Source of the DNA: Telmatactis stephensoni | Taxonomy: Eukaryota > Cnidaria > Anthozoa > Actiniaria > Isophelliidae | Direction of reading: 5' to 3' | Length of the DNA: 64,000 nucleotides | Assembly (NCBI GenBank): GCA_029948255.1 | Contig: JALIZF010001512.1 | Span: forward strand, 186,001-250,000 | Part shown: in pieces, positions 22,785 to 33,999 of the stretch | Position numbering within the stretch: position 1 is the first letter of the stretch | Layout: every line of letters begins with the position of its first letter | Made by a program: the position numbers and the translations under genes | Notes under the pieces: model-generated | Seen by the model: only the letters and a program-made list of their open reading frames with translations | Databases searched by the model: none | What the model was told of the DNA's origin: nothing

Positions 22785-23967
22785 TTAGTTAGCTAGCAGA
22801 AGCAAGATCTGACTAGATATTCCACGATATCAGGAAATTGTCTTGGTATCCTGAAATATCACGGATAGTAGATTGAAAGTGGCTTCTAAAAACCCAGAAA
22901 GGCTTTGTTTTTGTTTTACATTTTGTTGTTGTTGCAAATTAAGGGAAAATGTCATTCATCTGAAAAGTTAGAAGAAATTTTTCAAGAAAATCGCGAGAGG
23001 TAAAAATTTCCCACCACTTCGCAAACACGGACCCGCGCCGGCAATATGCTAATTTTTGTGTTTTCAAACAGTCATTCTCGTCCAAAAACTCTTCTTTGGT
23101 GAAAAAGTCGGATGATAAATAATCGGACAACTTTTGGATGGATTCGCAACATATCAGGTCTCGTTTGGTCTCGACTTCGTCTCGCCAAAATACGAACCAT
23201 GGTTCAACCAACTCGCCCCGATATCACGCCGAATCGAACCAAACTTGCCCGATATATAAATATTTTATAATAATATCTAACAGAGCTATAACAAAACAGT
23301 TTAATCATTAACGATCGTTTGAAAAAAAATCCCCCCCCTCCCCCCCCCCCACACACACAACATTATTACGGTAGACCCTAAGTCCATAATGTCTTGACAT
23401 AAGTTATAAGCTACAACGGTCTGCAAAACCCTGTTGAGACACTGCCCCCATTTTGGTCGAAATTCGCTACCCCTGTTTTAGACTCCCGCTTCCCCCCTCT
23501 TTCCATTGTTGAGTAGGCCTGGGAGATTCCTGCTAGGTCCAAGACCTGTTCCAACCAACACTGTGTCGGGGGAGGGGAGGGGGGTTGAAATATATACCCA
23601 TTTCAAGACCTACATGGTGAGAATTAAAATAACGTTGTGCCCATTTGGGTGGCCAGTGTCTCAACTATTCTGCACACCGTTGTAGCTAGCTGCTTGAACA
23701 GGTATTAAATTTCGCGTCTTTAATTTTTCTTTACTTCGAATTAGTAATGTCTATCTAGTTAATGCATTGGAATCTTTTCTTAAACTGAGGATCTTTGATA
23801 CTCTGGGTACCATCATGTCTACGCGACATTCTGTCAGGTGAAATATGGCCGAGTGATAAACGTAACTCCTGGTACCCAGTGAGAACTTGTAACCATTGTA
23901 ATCACGCATAGTTTATTAAAACATTTAAATTTTGCTTTGTTACAATTCGTTACTGAACGTTTTTCTA

Positions 23968-24013
23968 TAGCCTGCGTTATGGTCCCTTCCCCTTGGGGCC
24001 GCTACGCAGGCTA
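23968..24013. mobile_element. 46-bp minimal MITE with 8-bp target duplication
   Basis: Ends tagcctgcgt and acgcaggcta, the same termini as the 547-bp element at 4581, with only 26 bp between them. It is flanked by identical tttttcta at 23960-23967 and 24014-24021. Likely an internally deleted Mutator-like copy. Confidence 0.88.
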
Positions 24014-24441
24014 TTTTTCTACTGCGCATTGTACCCTTTAAATACACCGAAGTAGTACTACGTAAGTCGTTCTAATAGTACTAAAATATGGAGCACACGA
24101 TATCCTGAAACACCGGAATATCCCAAAATGATAATCATTGTATCCAGTAACTCCAAAATCTCGATATCTCGATCTCTCGATCTTTGTTTCAATGGATCAG
24201 AAACGATCGTACTTGTTATCTAATTGTTTCTGCATGTCGCAAGAATCCATAACTCATCTTGGCTGGGCCGTTGAATGAGCCCACACGCCCTGGCTTGTCA
24301 AGCGCTGAAAACTTATCTTCGCGTATTTGAAGATGGTGAGGCGTGCCGTTATATGTGCGTGTCATGGCAACGGAATATGGTCTCATACTTTTGACGTTCT
24401 TGTGCATATTGTGCAGCTTTGTGCGCATTCATTGTAGAATA

Positions 24442-24568
24442 GGCCCTTTGCAGCATGTTGGAATGCAGCTGAATTTGGAGGGCAATACAAAAGAATTATG
24501 TCCTATAGGCTGGAAACCATTGTTTTTGCCCTCCAAAATATCCTCATTCGCACGTGCTGCAAAGGGCC
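24442..24568. mobile_element. TA-flanked MITE copy 2 (ends GGCCCTTTGCAGCA)
   Basis: Ends and interior match 11068-11195 (catgttggaatgcagctgaa, ggaaaccattgtttttgccc). TA flanks both sides. Confidence 0.88.
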
Positions 24569-25491
24569 TATTGTATAATAAACTACCTTATTACGATCCG
24601 ATACTTGACCTAATGCATCCAGCGTGAAAAGGCCCTTCTCTTGGACTTCCGACGCGAAAAACACGTACAATCCTTTCATATTTTTCCAGCACGAAAAAGG
24701 TCCTTCTAGTAGGCAGAGCCTCCTCAGTAAGCTAGGGAGTACCAAAAACTCCTAAAGTAGTTTTGGTACTGTTCTGGAAGCAAACTATTTCAACAGTTTG
24801 TTAAAAGTTATCGTCGTGCTAGCCCTTAGTTACTTTAATGGCTTAGAAAGTAAAATTTCGTATTAAAACGGGTAATATGCCGCCGATTGACATGACCATT
24901 TCCCCTGCATGCCATACAGAGTTTGTATTCAGTACTGATGTAGACGAAAACAAGGCAGAAAAGGCATACCGTTCTGGGAGGGCAAACTGCATGCTATGTG
25001 GCATTAACAATTCATATGGGAGTGGCAAACAACTGCAGAAGTCAGCCAAATACACTTATTTCAAAAAACGTAATTCAGAACAACAAGCGTCAAGCCGAAG
25101 ACCGAAATGAATGCTGGTTTTATGCCGGTAATGTTTCAAATCAGACTTGTTTCTAACTAATTACAAAATGTAAGCATTTTCACAATAGCCAAGGGAAGGA
25201 ATTCAATTTGCCATGTTTCTCACATAGCAATTTTGCTATTTTGAAACTCATGATCAGAAAAGCTTTCATGAAAATGGATCAGATATGGAATAAAATATGA
25301 GCTATATAACTTTTGAAGTTATGGCCGATTTTCATGTTTTAACCAATGAGTTGGTCGATTTAAAAAATATACAATTAACACCTTTCTGCATTCCATTGCC
25401 GTTTGCTTGCCCCGTTCTTACACAGCCAGTTTCACCAGTGCTCGGGTAGTCGAATTGAAGCGGCTATTAATCGCGGTACAGAACTGATTAA

Positions 25492-28400
25492 GGTGGCCCG
25501 TACCTATTGATTTGTTTGTTGGGCATGAATTTCAATCGCGTCTTTTTACATCAAAACCTTGTCTGATTTCTGAGAAATTTGCAGCCATTTGTCTACAAGC
25601 CTTGAAATTTGTACCGGTAATTATTTTTCTGCGAATTAGATCAAGTAATTCGAGATATCAGACGATTTTTAAGGTGGCTCGACCCAATTTTCAAGTAGAG
25701 CTACCAGTCGTCTTTGAATGAAAACTATTTGTTCATGAGCAGTCTGATAGTAAATTAAGTATTGCACCCTTACCAGACAAAGATCAAAGTTTATGATGAC
25801 GTATGTTATATGGAGATCGGCGCTATTATGGCGACGCCTTAAAAGAATTCCCCTTTTCACACATTCTCGATTTTAATGAGTTCTAGGCTTATTCTTAAAA
25901 AATGCTCTTGTGATCTTGTAGTTAACATCATTGCCTTTAGCTCTAGGGAATTAAATCAAATTCTGAGAGAGCGTTTTCGAAATATCATCGATGAGAGATT
26001 TTAACTGCAAAAATCGAGCGTAAACAAAATAACTTTTTAAATCTCCTACAATTAAAAATAAAGTAGCACATCGAAGTTAATTTTTCATCTCGAATTGTTG
26101 TAAAGATATCAAATTTGGCTACTGAAAGAGACGAGAGAAATCACATTAATTGATATTGAGAAAAGTGAGCCGAACTCATGTATATGGACATGCTGAATTT
26201 GCTTCTGTTGCCCAAATTTCGCTCTATTGTTACATAAACTGCAATACTGAAAGATCCCTTCGATAAATATTGTTTAAAAATTAGCATGGTTTAGTTTAGG
26301 AAATAGTTGATATGATATAGCGTTTTCAAATTCATTGAATCATTTTACGGCTGTAAAATATTAGCCTCAAATCAGTATATTTTTCAGCCGGATACAGTGG
26401 TTGACAACTCATTGATGCATGATGTAGCTCTTTTGTTTTACTTTGTCGTGTTTTCATGCATTCCAACACTTGATGCAAATTACGGAACGCTTCATTACCT
26501 TCCGAGCACTCTTCCGAAATATGGTAATTGCTAAAACTAAATATACATAAGAATGCCAAAAAGGAAAGAAACTTTTTGTCACACAACTGCAGATGGAAAC
26601 TCGTCAAAAGCAGAATCATGGGGAGACAAAGTAAAAATAGAACGATGTGCTGACATGCTGCAAAGAAATGTACAGTTAAAAAGTTTCTTTCTAGCGATTA
26701 CCATATCTCGGAAGAGTGATCGGAAGGTATTGAAACGTTCCGCAATTTACATCAGGTGCTAGAATGCACGAAAACATGACAAACTAAAACAAAGGAGCTA
26801 CATCATGCATCAATGAGTTGTCGACCACTGTATCCGGCTGAAAAATATACTGATTTGAGGCTAATATTTTACAGCCGTAAAATGATTCAATGAATTTGAA
26901 AACGCTATATCATATCAACTATTACCTAAACTAAACCATACTAATTTTTAAACAATATTTATCGAAGGGATCTTTAAGTATTGCAGTTTATGCAACAATA
27001 GAGCGAAATTTGGGCAACAGAAGCAAATTCAGCATGTCCATATACATGAGTTCGGCTCACTTTTCTCAATATCAATTAATGTGATTTCTCTCGTCTCTTT
27101 CAGTAGCCAAATTTGATATCTTTACAACAATTCGAGATGAAAAATTAACTTCGATGTGCTACTTTCTTTTTAATTGTAGGAGATTTAAAAAGTTGTTTTG
27201 TTTACGCTCGATTTTTGCAGTTAAAATCTCTCATCGATGATATTTCGAAAACGCTCTCTCAGAATTTGATTTAATTCCCTAGAGCTAAAGGCAATGATGT
27301 TAACTACAAGATCACAAGAGCATTTTTTAAGAATAAGCCTAGAACTCATTAAAATCGAGAATGTGTGAAAAGGGGAATTCTTTTAAGGCGTCGCCATAAT
27401 AGCGCCGATCTCCATATAACATACGTCATCATAAACTTTGATCTTTGTCTGGTAAGGGTGCAATACTTAATTTACTATCAGACTGCTCATGAACAAATAG
27501 TTTTCACTCAAAGACGACTGGTAGCTCTACTTGAAAATTGGGTCGAGCCACCTTAAAAATGGCTTTTTGAGAAAAATTGGTCATAAATCCAAAATTCCAA
27601 GGTGAATTTTCGTCAATCAAGTATAAAGGCATAGAGGACTACATACAACATGTATCGTGCCAATTGGTGCCTTAGAAGCTGCGATACAAAATTTGTGCTG
27701 CCTGTTACGACGCAAAATTATGTAGTCAAAACTACCGCCAAAATCTCAACAAAATTTCAAAAACAGCGAGAACTATATCTGCTGTAAGAAAGACAAATAC
27801 CTATTGTAACTTGTGAACAAAATATGGAGAGATGAGAAGCTAAACGCCAATGTTATCCTCAAGCAAACTTGGGGAGTAATTTTTGTGACCACAAGGCGAG
27901 CGTTGCGAATTTGTATTACTTCGACTTCTACAAATTCTGTCGAATTGTTTCGTGAAATTTTCTCGGTATGGGATAGAACAAGATGTTAACATACCTGTTG
28001 CCAAGTGTCGTTGTGTTTGCTGCACTAGGTATAATTCAGTAAGCTTCAAAAGTAAGCAACTGCATGGAGTCGACGTTTGAGCTGCCAAGGTAAAGCCCTC
28101 AAGGTTTGTTAATTTATTCAAAACAACACCTTACTATCTGTTGCAAAATTCCACACGGGATTTAGACTCAGAAGCAATTGTATTCAGAGAACTACCGTCT
28201 TTATTCCCAAAAGTCTGGATCCCGTGCGGAATTTTGCAACAGATAGTAAGGTGTCGTTTTGAATAAATTAACAAACCGTGAGGGTTTTACCTTGGCAGCT
28301 CAAACGTCGACTTGATGAAATTGCTTACTTTTGAAGCTGAATGAATTATACCTAGTGCAGCAAACACAACGACACTTGGCAACAGGTATGTTAACATCTT

Positions 28401-29004
28401 GTTCTATCCCATACCGAGAAAATTTCACGAAACAATTCGACAGAATTTGTAGAAGTCGAAGTAATACAAATTCGCAACGCTCGCCTTGTGGTCACAAAAA
28501 TTACTCCCCAAGTTTGCTTGAGGATAACATTGGCGTTTAGCTTCTCATCTCTCCATATTTTGTTCACAAGTTACAATAGGTATTTGTCTTTCTTACAGCA
28601 GATATAGTTCTCGCTGTTTTTGAAATTTTGTTGAGATTTTGGCGGTAGTTTTGACTACATAATTTTGCGTCGTAACAGGCAGCACAAATTTTGTATCGCA
28701 GCTTCTAAGGCACCAATTGGCACGATACATGTTGTATGTAGTCCTCTATGCCTTTATACTTGATTGACGAAAATTCACCTTGGAATTTTGGATTTATGAC
28801 CAATTTTTCTCAAAAAGCCATTTTTAAAAATCGTCTGATATCTCAAATTACTTGATCTAATTCGCAGAAAAATAATTACCGGTACAAATTTCAAGGCTTG
28901 TAGACAAATGGCTGCAAATTTCTCAGAAATCGGACAAGGTTTTGATGTAAAAAGACGCGATTGAAATTCATGCCCAACAAACAAATCAATAGGTACGGGC
29001 CACC
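25492..29004. mobile_element. Outer giant palindromic TTAA transposon (1629 bp without its insert)
   Basis: Ends ggtggcccgtacctattga and the complement are flanked by TTAA at 25488-25491 and 29005-29008. With the inner element (25673-27552) and one TTAA removed, the element is an almost perfect palindrome with arms of roughly 780 bp around a centre near 28190. The small frames in the two arms (about 27840-28121 - and 28331-28540 +) are mirror images, not genes. No transposase was recognised. Confidence 0.93.
25673..27552. mobile_element. Inner giant palindromic TTAA transposon, 1880 bp, nested
   Basis: Arms 25673-26528 and 26697-27552 are each 856 bp, register without net gaps and surround a 168-bp centre. 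The ends ggtggctcgacccaatttt match the 16645-17997 family. TTAA flanks at 25669-25672 and 27553-27556. The right arm of the outer element preserves the uninterrupted target (gacgattt TTAA aaatggc in the complementary sense), proving insertion and the 4-bp duplication. Confidence 0.96.
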
Positions 29005-29849
29005 TTAATAGTTCCATGAACAGCAAGTGACAACATGACGAGTATGCGCGAGCCGCTGGACGGAAGTGGCCTCAATTACGGTTTTAACCGGGCTTAGGGC
29101 TACTTCTCTTACAAACTATAAATAGAGTCGACGGCGTATATATCCCAAAAGTTTTTCGGAGCATTACAGTCGAATGCAGAAGTATGAACAGCTAGAAAGT
29201 ATCCTTTCAAAATTATCCATTTGTCCAAGACAATAGAAGTGGAGACATGCGCAGATGTTATCACTTGCTGCTAGTTCGATCCATGTATTTGCATTTTTTG
29301 CACGAGGCACCAAAGCGACACGCATGCAGGCATGCATATTATAAAGCCTGAATCAAACACTGGCAACAACACGGAGAATGGAGATGCACATATGGCAATG
29401 TTTAAAAAATTATTTAATGGTCTTAAAAAAACTTCAATGCCTTTGTAATTTATGCGCCTTACTGGTAAAGAATTGAATATTCAATATCGAGAAATAAAAC
29501 AAATTGGTCTACCAGTTTTCGAGAAACAGTTTTATTTTGTGCCCAATTAAAGATTGTTTGAAGTGCCAGATGACCGAATGTAAATACTTTATTGACAGGC
29601 ATATAGTGATATAGGACTGATAACAGATATCATGGCATTCGTGTTTATTCGGAAAACATTTATCATACTCACGAACACTTTTACCGAGAGAGAAACCGTC
29701 CAATATTCATGCAAACAGTGAAACCCCCACGTACATGAATAATAAACGGCAAACTTTGTTTATCGACAATTGGTTCTACAATTGATCAAACGTTTCCCTT
29801 ACAGATATATTTATGAACTAAACTGAACAATTTGGTATGAAGAGATATA

Positions 29850-30020
29850 TTTTATAACCACAAGCCTAATAACACCCTCGGACGGGCGCACGGGGTTCGC
29901 ATATCTTTCGGCTTGACACTTCGTGTCTACTTCGGAGATTTCCGAATTACGCACGCACGCATGGAGCCCATGACATCGTGCGTTACTGGCTTAAAGCCAG
30001 TAACCACAAAAATGATGTCA
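29850..30020. repeat. Hairpin-ended dispersed repeat, copy 1
   Basis: Carries caccctcggac, gttcgcatatctttcggct and gacacttcg-tctacttcgg, then a hairpin gttactggc-taaa-gccagtaac followed by cacaaaaat. Copies at 31940-32140 and (3' part) 44385-44530 end at the same place, so the hairpin marks a real terminus. Class unknown. Confidence 0.75.
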
Positions 30021-30344
30021 TTGATAACTGGCCCTAGCAGCTAAAATAAATATGATAAATATAAATATGATAAATATCTTTTGTTACAGAGAATCCAACA
30101 AAGAATTGTTGTTTTAGTCCATGCGGTATAAATATATGTGGATTTAATTACTGAACTACTGAGAGTGGTCTGCGTAAGCAAAATTTCGATTTAAGAAATT
30201 TTAGTGATATCACGTGGCTTTTTAAAGAGATTTTACCTCTCAGAGGAAATTCGAATGCAACATATCTGAACTTATCGACTTGCTTCCAGGCTCGTGACAT
30301 GGTATATTTTCAGTCCCACTGGTTCGTTCCGGTTTTTTACGGAA

Positions 30345-30525
30345 ATTTTGATTCCTGAGCCCATATTTTTAGAAATTTTTGATCCCTGATCCTTGGTGCA
30401 AAAAACTGAGCTGATCCCTGATCCTGACCCAATGTCCCTGATCCTCGATCCCACCCATTTGATCCCTGAGCCCTGGCCTCTGATCCCTGATCCTGGCCAT
30501 AATTTGGAGCTTGATCCCTGATCCC
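30345..30525. repeat. Cluster of TGATCCCTGATCC words
   Basis: About nine copies of gatccctgatcc or close variants at irregular spacing. The repetitive frame on the - strand (Gly, Ser, Ile, Arg, Asp-rich) is a by-product and not a gene. Confidence 0.8.
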
Positions 30526-31939
30526 ATATACCATGTTACGAGCCTGTGCTTCGATCGATTGATCAACGACCATGAGAAACTTATAAAAGAACATTGTCTT
30601 CCCCGAGAAATATCATTAAACAGTTCGTGACCTTGTTAAATACTTCCAAGAGCATAAAACAATGGATTTAGTGGATTCCCGGAGTATGATAACTCTGAAT
30701 AACAATGACAGCTTTTCGACAACAAGATATAGACCAGCTCCATGGTTTTGAGTGATTCATATTTTGACCATAAATTCTAATCATTCCAAGCGTATTTTGA
30801 TGACGACACGGATCATCGTTCACTCTTCCTTGCCTACATGCCAAAAAATAGATCTCTAGGAGGCCATGTGGTTACTGGCCCCAAATCCAAATATAGATAT
30901 AGACACATTTCAAGGCCTGTCCCTGGTTGGGGGTGGGGGTAGGGGTTTACTTCGACTAGTGCATACACATACACCGACTTTGTCCTAGTGCCCTTGGTAA
31001 GTTTATTTAAATTTCTACATAAGCAAAATGACAAACTTAACAAACTTAAGTACTATATAAAATGTAACAGAACCATTGAGAAATATAAATCATGTTCAAC
31101 CTGCCTTCGCGCGCATCTTTAACTATGTACAAATGTACATTGTAAACACGGCTGGAAAACAAAATTTCGATCAAACATGTTAATTAGTTCTGTTGAGAAA
31201 TTGCCTCAACCAAATCAACAATAAACCACACTTCAAGATAATCTTGAAATTTACGAGGTCAAAAACAAGGTCAAAACGAGGTCAAAAACGTTTGGCATTT
31301 CGTTTTAGTATTACAATGTAAAATAATGATGGCGTGTAGCCAAGTAGAATTCTTATCAACTGTAAAAATATATTTTTAGTCTTTCCAGACTTTCCAAAGT
31401 CTCACAAGAATCAATTAAAGCTATGCCTGATTACATCAAATAAAGAAAATTCTATATAGTTACAGACTTTACATTCGTATTTTACGTGAAAGTACTTTTA
31501 TATTATTCACGGTTCTGAAACGGTCTGAAATGTTGGTGTCCTGTGAAGCAATACACTACAGTTTGAGTTATGTGACATATAACAACTCTTGCCGAATAAA
31601 ACATCTTGTGCATCAAATTATTTCGCTTTCGGCTCAAAAATTATCTCCAAACACAGTTTTCTAAACCATATTTTAGAATAAAATCGATTGGACGAAAATT
31701 TTAATTCAAATTTTTGGCACCCATGCCGTGACGTGCAAACAAAGATTTGTCTATTACAAATCGAAAACCTTCGAACCTTTAGACACGACTTCGTCCTACT
31801 GCCCTTGGTAAGTTCATTTAAATTTCTACATTACCAAAATGAAAACTGAAGTACTATATAAAATGTAACAGAACCATTGAGAAATATAAATTACGATCAA
31901 CTTACCTTCGCATCTCTAATTACTAAATGCACAATTTGG

Positions 31940-32140
31940 TCTCAAGACATATATTATAACCACAAACCCCATATTTGATTATCAATAATCAACTTAAACA
32001 CCCTCGGACCGGCGCACGAAGTTCGCATATCTTTCGGCTTGACACTTCGGCTCTACTTCGGAGATTTCCGAATTACACGCACACGCACGCATAAAGACCA
32101 TGACATAGTGTTACTGGCATAAAGCCAGTAACCACAAAAA
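31940..32140. repeat. Hairpin-ended dispersed repeat, copy 2
   Basis: Shares caccctcggac, gttcgcatatctttcggct, ggagatttccgaattac and the terminal hairpin plus cacaaaaat with copy 1 at 29850. Sequence after the terminal cacaaaaat differs between copies. Confidence 0.78.
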
Positions 32141-32171
32141 TCGAGTTCAGAGCTCTATAAATATCCCACGC

Positions 32172-32408
32172 ATGACACACAGGAATCCCACTGCAAAATT
32201 AGTGTCGCGAGCTTTGCCTATGTTCAAATATGTAACAGCAAAGGGTTTGAATTATTTACAGAATATATATGACGATCATAACACACACATCAACAAACAA
32301 TTGAAACACTTTAAAATTCCACGGGCTGTAAGTCAATTTCTAAAGAATATACTACACGCTGTCGAGGCTGAGGTTGAACTACGAGAACCGAGAAACGGTC
32401 TACTGTAG
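32172..32408 (+). pseudogene. 78-codon frame of unknown origin, repeated at the left end of the window
   Basis: The frame includes KYVTAKGLNYLQNIYDDHN and AVSQFLKNILHAVEAEVELR, a plausible protein composition, and follows a tataaat sequence by about 15 bp. A 95-bp part recurs at 61-155 in broken form. I do not recognise the family; it may be a retroelement or dead-gene fragment. Confidence 0.35.
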
Positions 32409-32631
32409 CTGTTTTCCCTACTGAGTTTGTCAAATTTTTAAAGTTTATATATACATTTTTATTATACAATTCTCAAATTAAAGAACGCACCTATATTAAT
32501 ATGCACAAGAACGCGAAAATTATGAGACCGTATTAGGTTAGTAACATTTGCGCGTGCTAATCAAAGTCAAAAGTGGCAATAAAAACAATAATATTTGTAT
32601 TGACTTTTGCAGAATTGTATAATAAATATGT

Positions 32632-32730
32632 TATTGGTCGATTAACCAGGGAATACAGCGCTGTGAATTTTTACTTGTCACTTGCATCAAAATACACAGC
32701 TGTATTAGCTGGTTAGTCGACCAATAACCT
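32632..32730. repeat. Small inverted-repeat element
   Basis: ttattggtcgattaaccag and its near-complement ctggttagtcgaccaataa enclose about 55 bp. Probably a MITE; boundaries not fixed. It lies about 95 bp past the GPCR stop codon. Confidence 0.6.
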
Positions 32731-32823
32731 ATATGTACATGGATGCATGAACAAATATAGTATGCAAAGAAAAAGCTCGTTTTTCGTTTTGGTCAACACC
32801 ACCTTGTAATTGTTAATTCATTT

Positions 32824-33999
32824 TTAGTGTTCATCGAGTTTCTCCTCAGCACCGATCTGCTCGTTTCTTATTGGCAGCACATTAAGCACAGACAGTCCTT
32901 TGGGGCCGGGATTTTCTACGTCTTGGTCTTCTCGATTTCTTCTCTTAGCGACCAAAACTGAGGCTGGCTTTTCGTTGCTCATCGGCTGTAGATCTTTCAG
33001 TACAAATGCCTGGGGAAGGTTGGTGTCCACTTCGCTGTTCATGTGGATGCCAAATAATTTAAAGAAATATCTGCGAAACTCACTGATGCGCAGTCCGTAG
33101 ATAATAGGACTGTAGAGTGAGTTCAGGTGTAAGAAGAAAGTTGCCCATGGGTGGAAGGCGAAGAAGACGGGGCCGCGGACTGTCGGGCCATAGTACGCTT
33201 CAAGAATCACGTCCACAATTGCCGGTATATAACTCAAGAAGAAAACTCCTAGTAGAGTAACAGCAGTAATTGCCAACTTGTGATTGGAAGAAGCATCCAA
33301 ATGGTTTCTTGAGCTGGGTTCGTGGTTGACATTTTGTCGCTGCCTAGATATCTCACGGCTATGTTTACGAATAACTGCAAAGATTTTGATGTTCCAGTAC
33401 AGAATGCAGAGTAGAAGAGCACTTAAAATGAAGGGCACGTAAATGAAGGATTCGGGTGGCAGTATTGTTACTTGTTTTACTTGAACGGTAACTTGGATGA
33501 TCCAGTTTGCTATTGCTACGTATACAAGCCTACTTACAGTTATACGGTTTGAGTATTTGTACGGATCGGTTATGGCAACGTACCGTTCATAGGTAAGGCA
33601 TACTAGCTGATAGAAAGATGCACTTGAAAAAAGATTTAAGCAGAGATAGAACGCACTATCTAGACTACAGCTGACTTCGTTGCTTAATAAGTGATACAGT
33701 TCTTTAGCAACCAAAAGTGGTTGAGAGATCAGACCACTAAGAAAATCTGTTACGGCAAGAAGGGCCAGTACAACGAATCGTTCTTTTTGGAGTGCTTCAA
33801 ATTTCACCACAATAATTAGGGTGACGGCGTTGAGAAATACGACGAATGGAATGGTGAGCAGTTGAAGGACAACAGCAAAGATACTGGATAAATTTGCAGC
33901 TTGGTTGGTGAAAGAGGGATGCCATGTGATTGGATACACCAACGGACACTCTTTAATCTCTGTTTCGTTCATCGTCGAAGAAACGTTAAGGAAACTCAT
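32824..33999 (-). CDS. Class A (rhodopsin-like) G-protein-coupled receptor, intronless
   Basis: 391-residue single-exon receptor in the plasma membrane, ligand unknown. The N-terminus has glycosylation sequons at N5, N11 and N36. Seven hydrophobic segments lie at about 40-67, 75-97, 113-140, 157-176, 185-210, 241-265 and 276-302. Class A landmarks are N57 in TM1, D85 in TM2 (LAVTDFLSG), ERY at 138-140 ending TM3, FFLSYIP with P259 in TM6, and SPIIY at 297-301 in place of NPxxY. A positively charged helix-8 stretch (RRYFFKLFG) follows. C111 sits before TM3, but the very short second extracellular loop has no Cys, so the usual disulfide is missing. This pattern is common among lineage-expanded cnidarian receptors. 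M10 is an alternative start. It lies downstream of, and on the same strand as, the aminotransferase gene. Confidence 0.93.
   Translation of the reverse strand: MSFLNVSSTMNETEIKECPLVYPITWHPSFTNQAANLSSIFAVVLQLLTIPFVVFLNAVTLIIVVKFEALQKERFVVLALLAVTDFLSGLISQPLLVAKELYHLLSNEVSCSLDSAFYLCLNLFSSASFYQLVCLTYERYVAITDPYKYSNRITVSRLVYVAIANWIIQVTVQVKQVTILPPESFIYVPFILSALLLCILYWNIKIFAVIRKHSREISRQRQNVNHEPSSRNHLDASSNHKLAITAVTLLGVFFLSYIPAIVDVILEAYYGPTVRGPVFFAFHPWATFFLHLNSLYSPIIYGLRISEFRRYFFKLFGIHMNSEVDTNLPQAFVLKDLQPMSNEKPASVLVAKRRNREDQDVENPGPKGLSVLNVLPIRNEQIGAEEKLDEH

Larger units (their letters stand above)
22042..25487. other. Intergenic region right of LIN9
   Basis: Holds the MITEs 22591-22784, 23968-24013 and 24442-24568, a C-rich run with CA repeats near 23335-23360 and a G-rich run near 23570. 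A 90-residue frame at 22939-23211 (-) and a 77-residue frame at 24877-25110 (+) have no recognisable homology, and I do not call them genes. Confidence 0.6.
29009..32823. other. Intergenic region with dispersed repeats, 3' side of GPCR
   Basis: Contains the hairpin-ended repeats (29850-30020, 31940-32140), a direct repeat pair (about 30990-31105 and 31795-31905, shared word tactatataaaatgtaacag), the gatccctgatcc cluster and a small inverted pair at 32638-32725. No confident gene. Confidence 0.6.

Noticed and set aside
22939..23211. 90-residue frame on - (rich in E, K, F)
   Set aside because: Protein-like composition but no recognised family, no splice context and no copy; left unannotated.
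24877..25110. 77-residue frame on + and 70-residue frame on -
   Set aside because: No motif recognised on either strand; overlap of two weak frames suggests chance.
25669..28540. Several 63-95 residue frames, some identical on opposite strands
   Set aside because: They are mirror copies in the arms of the two palindromes; no domains.
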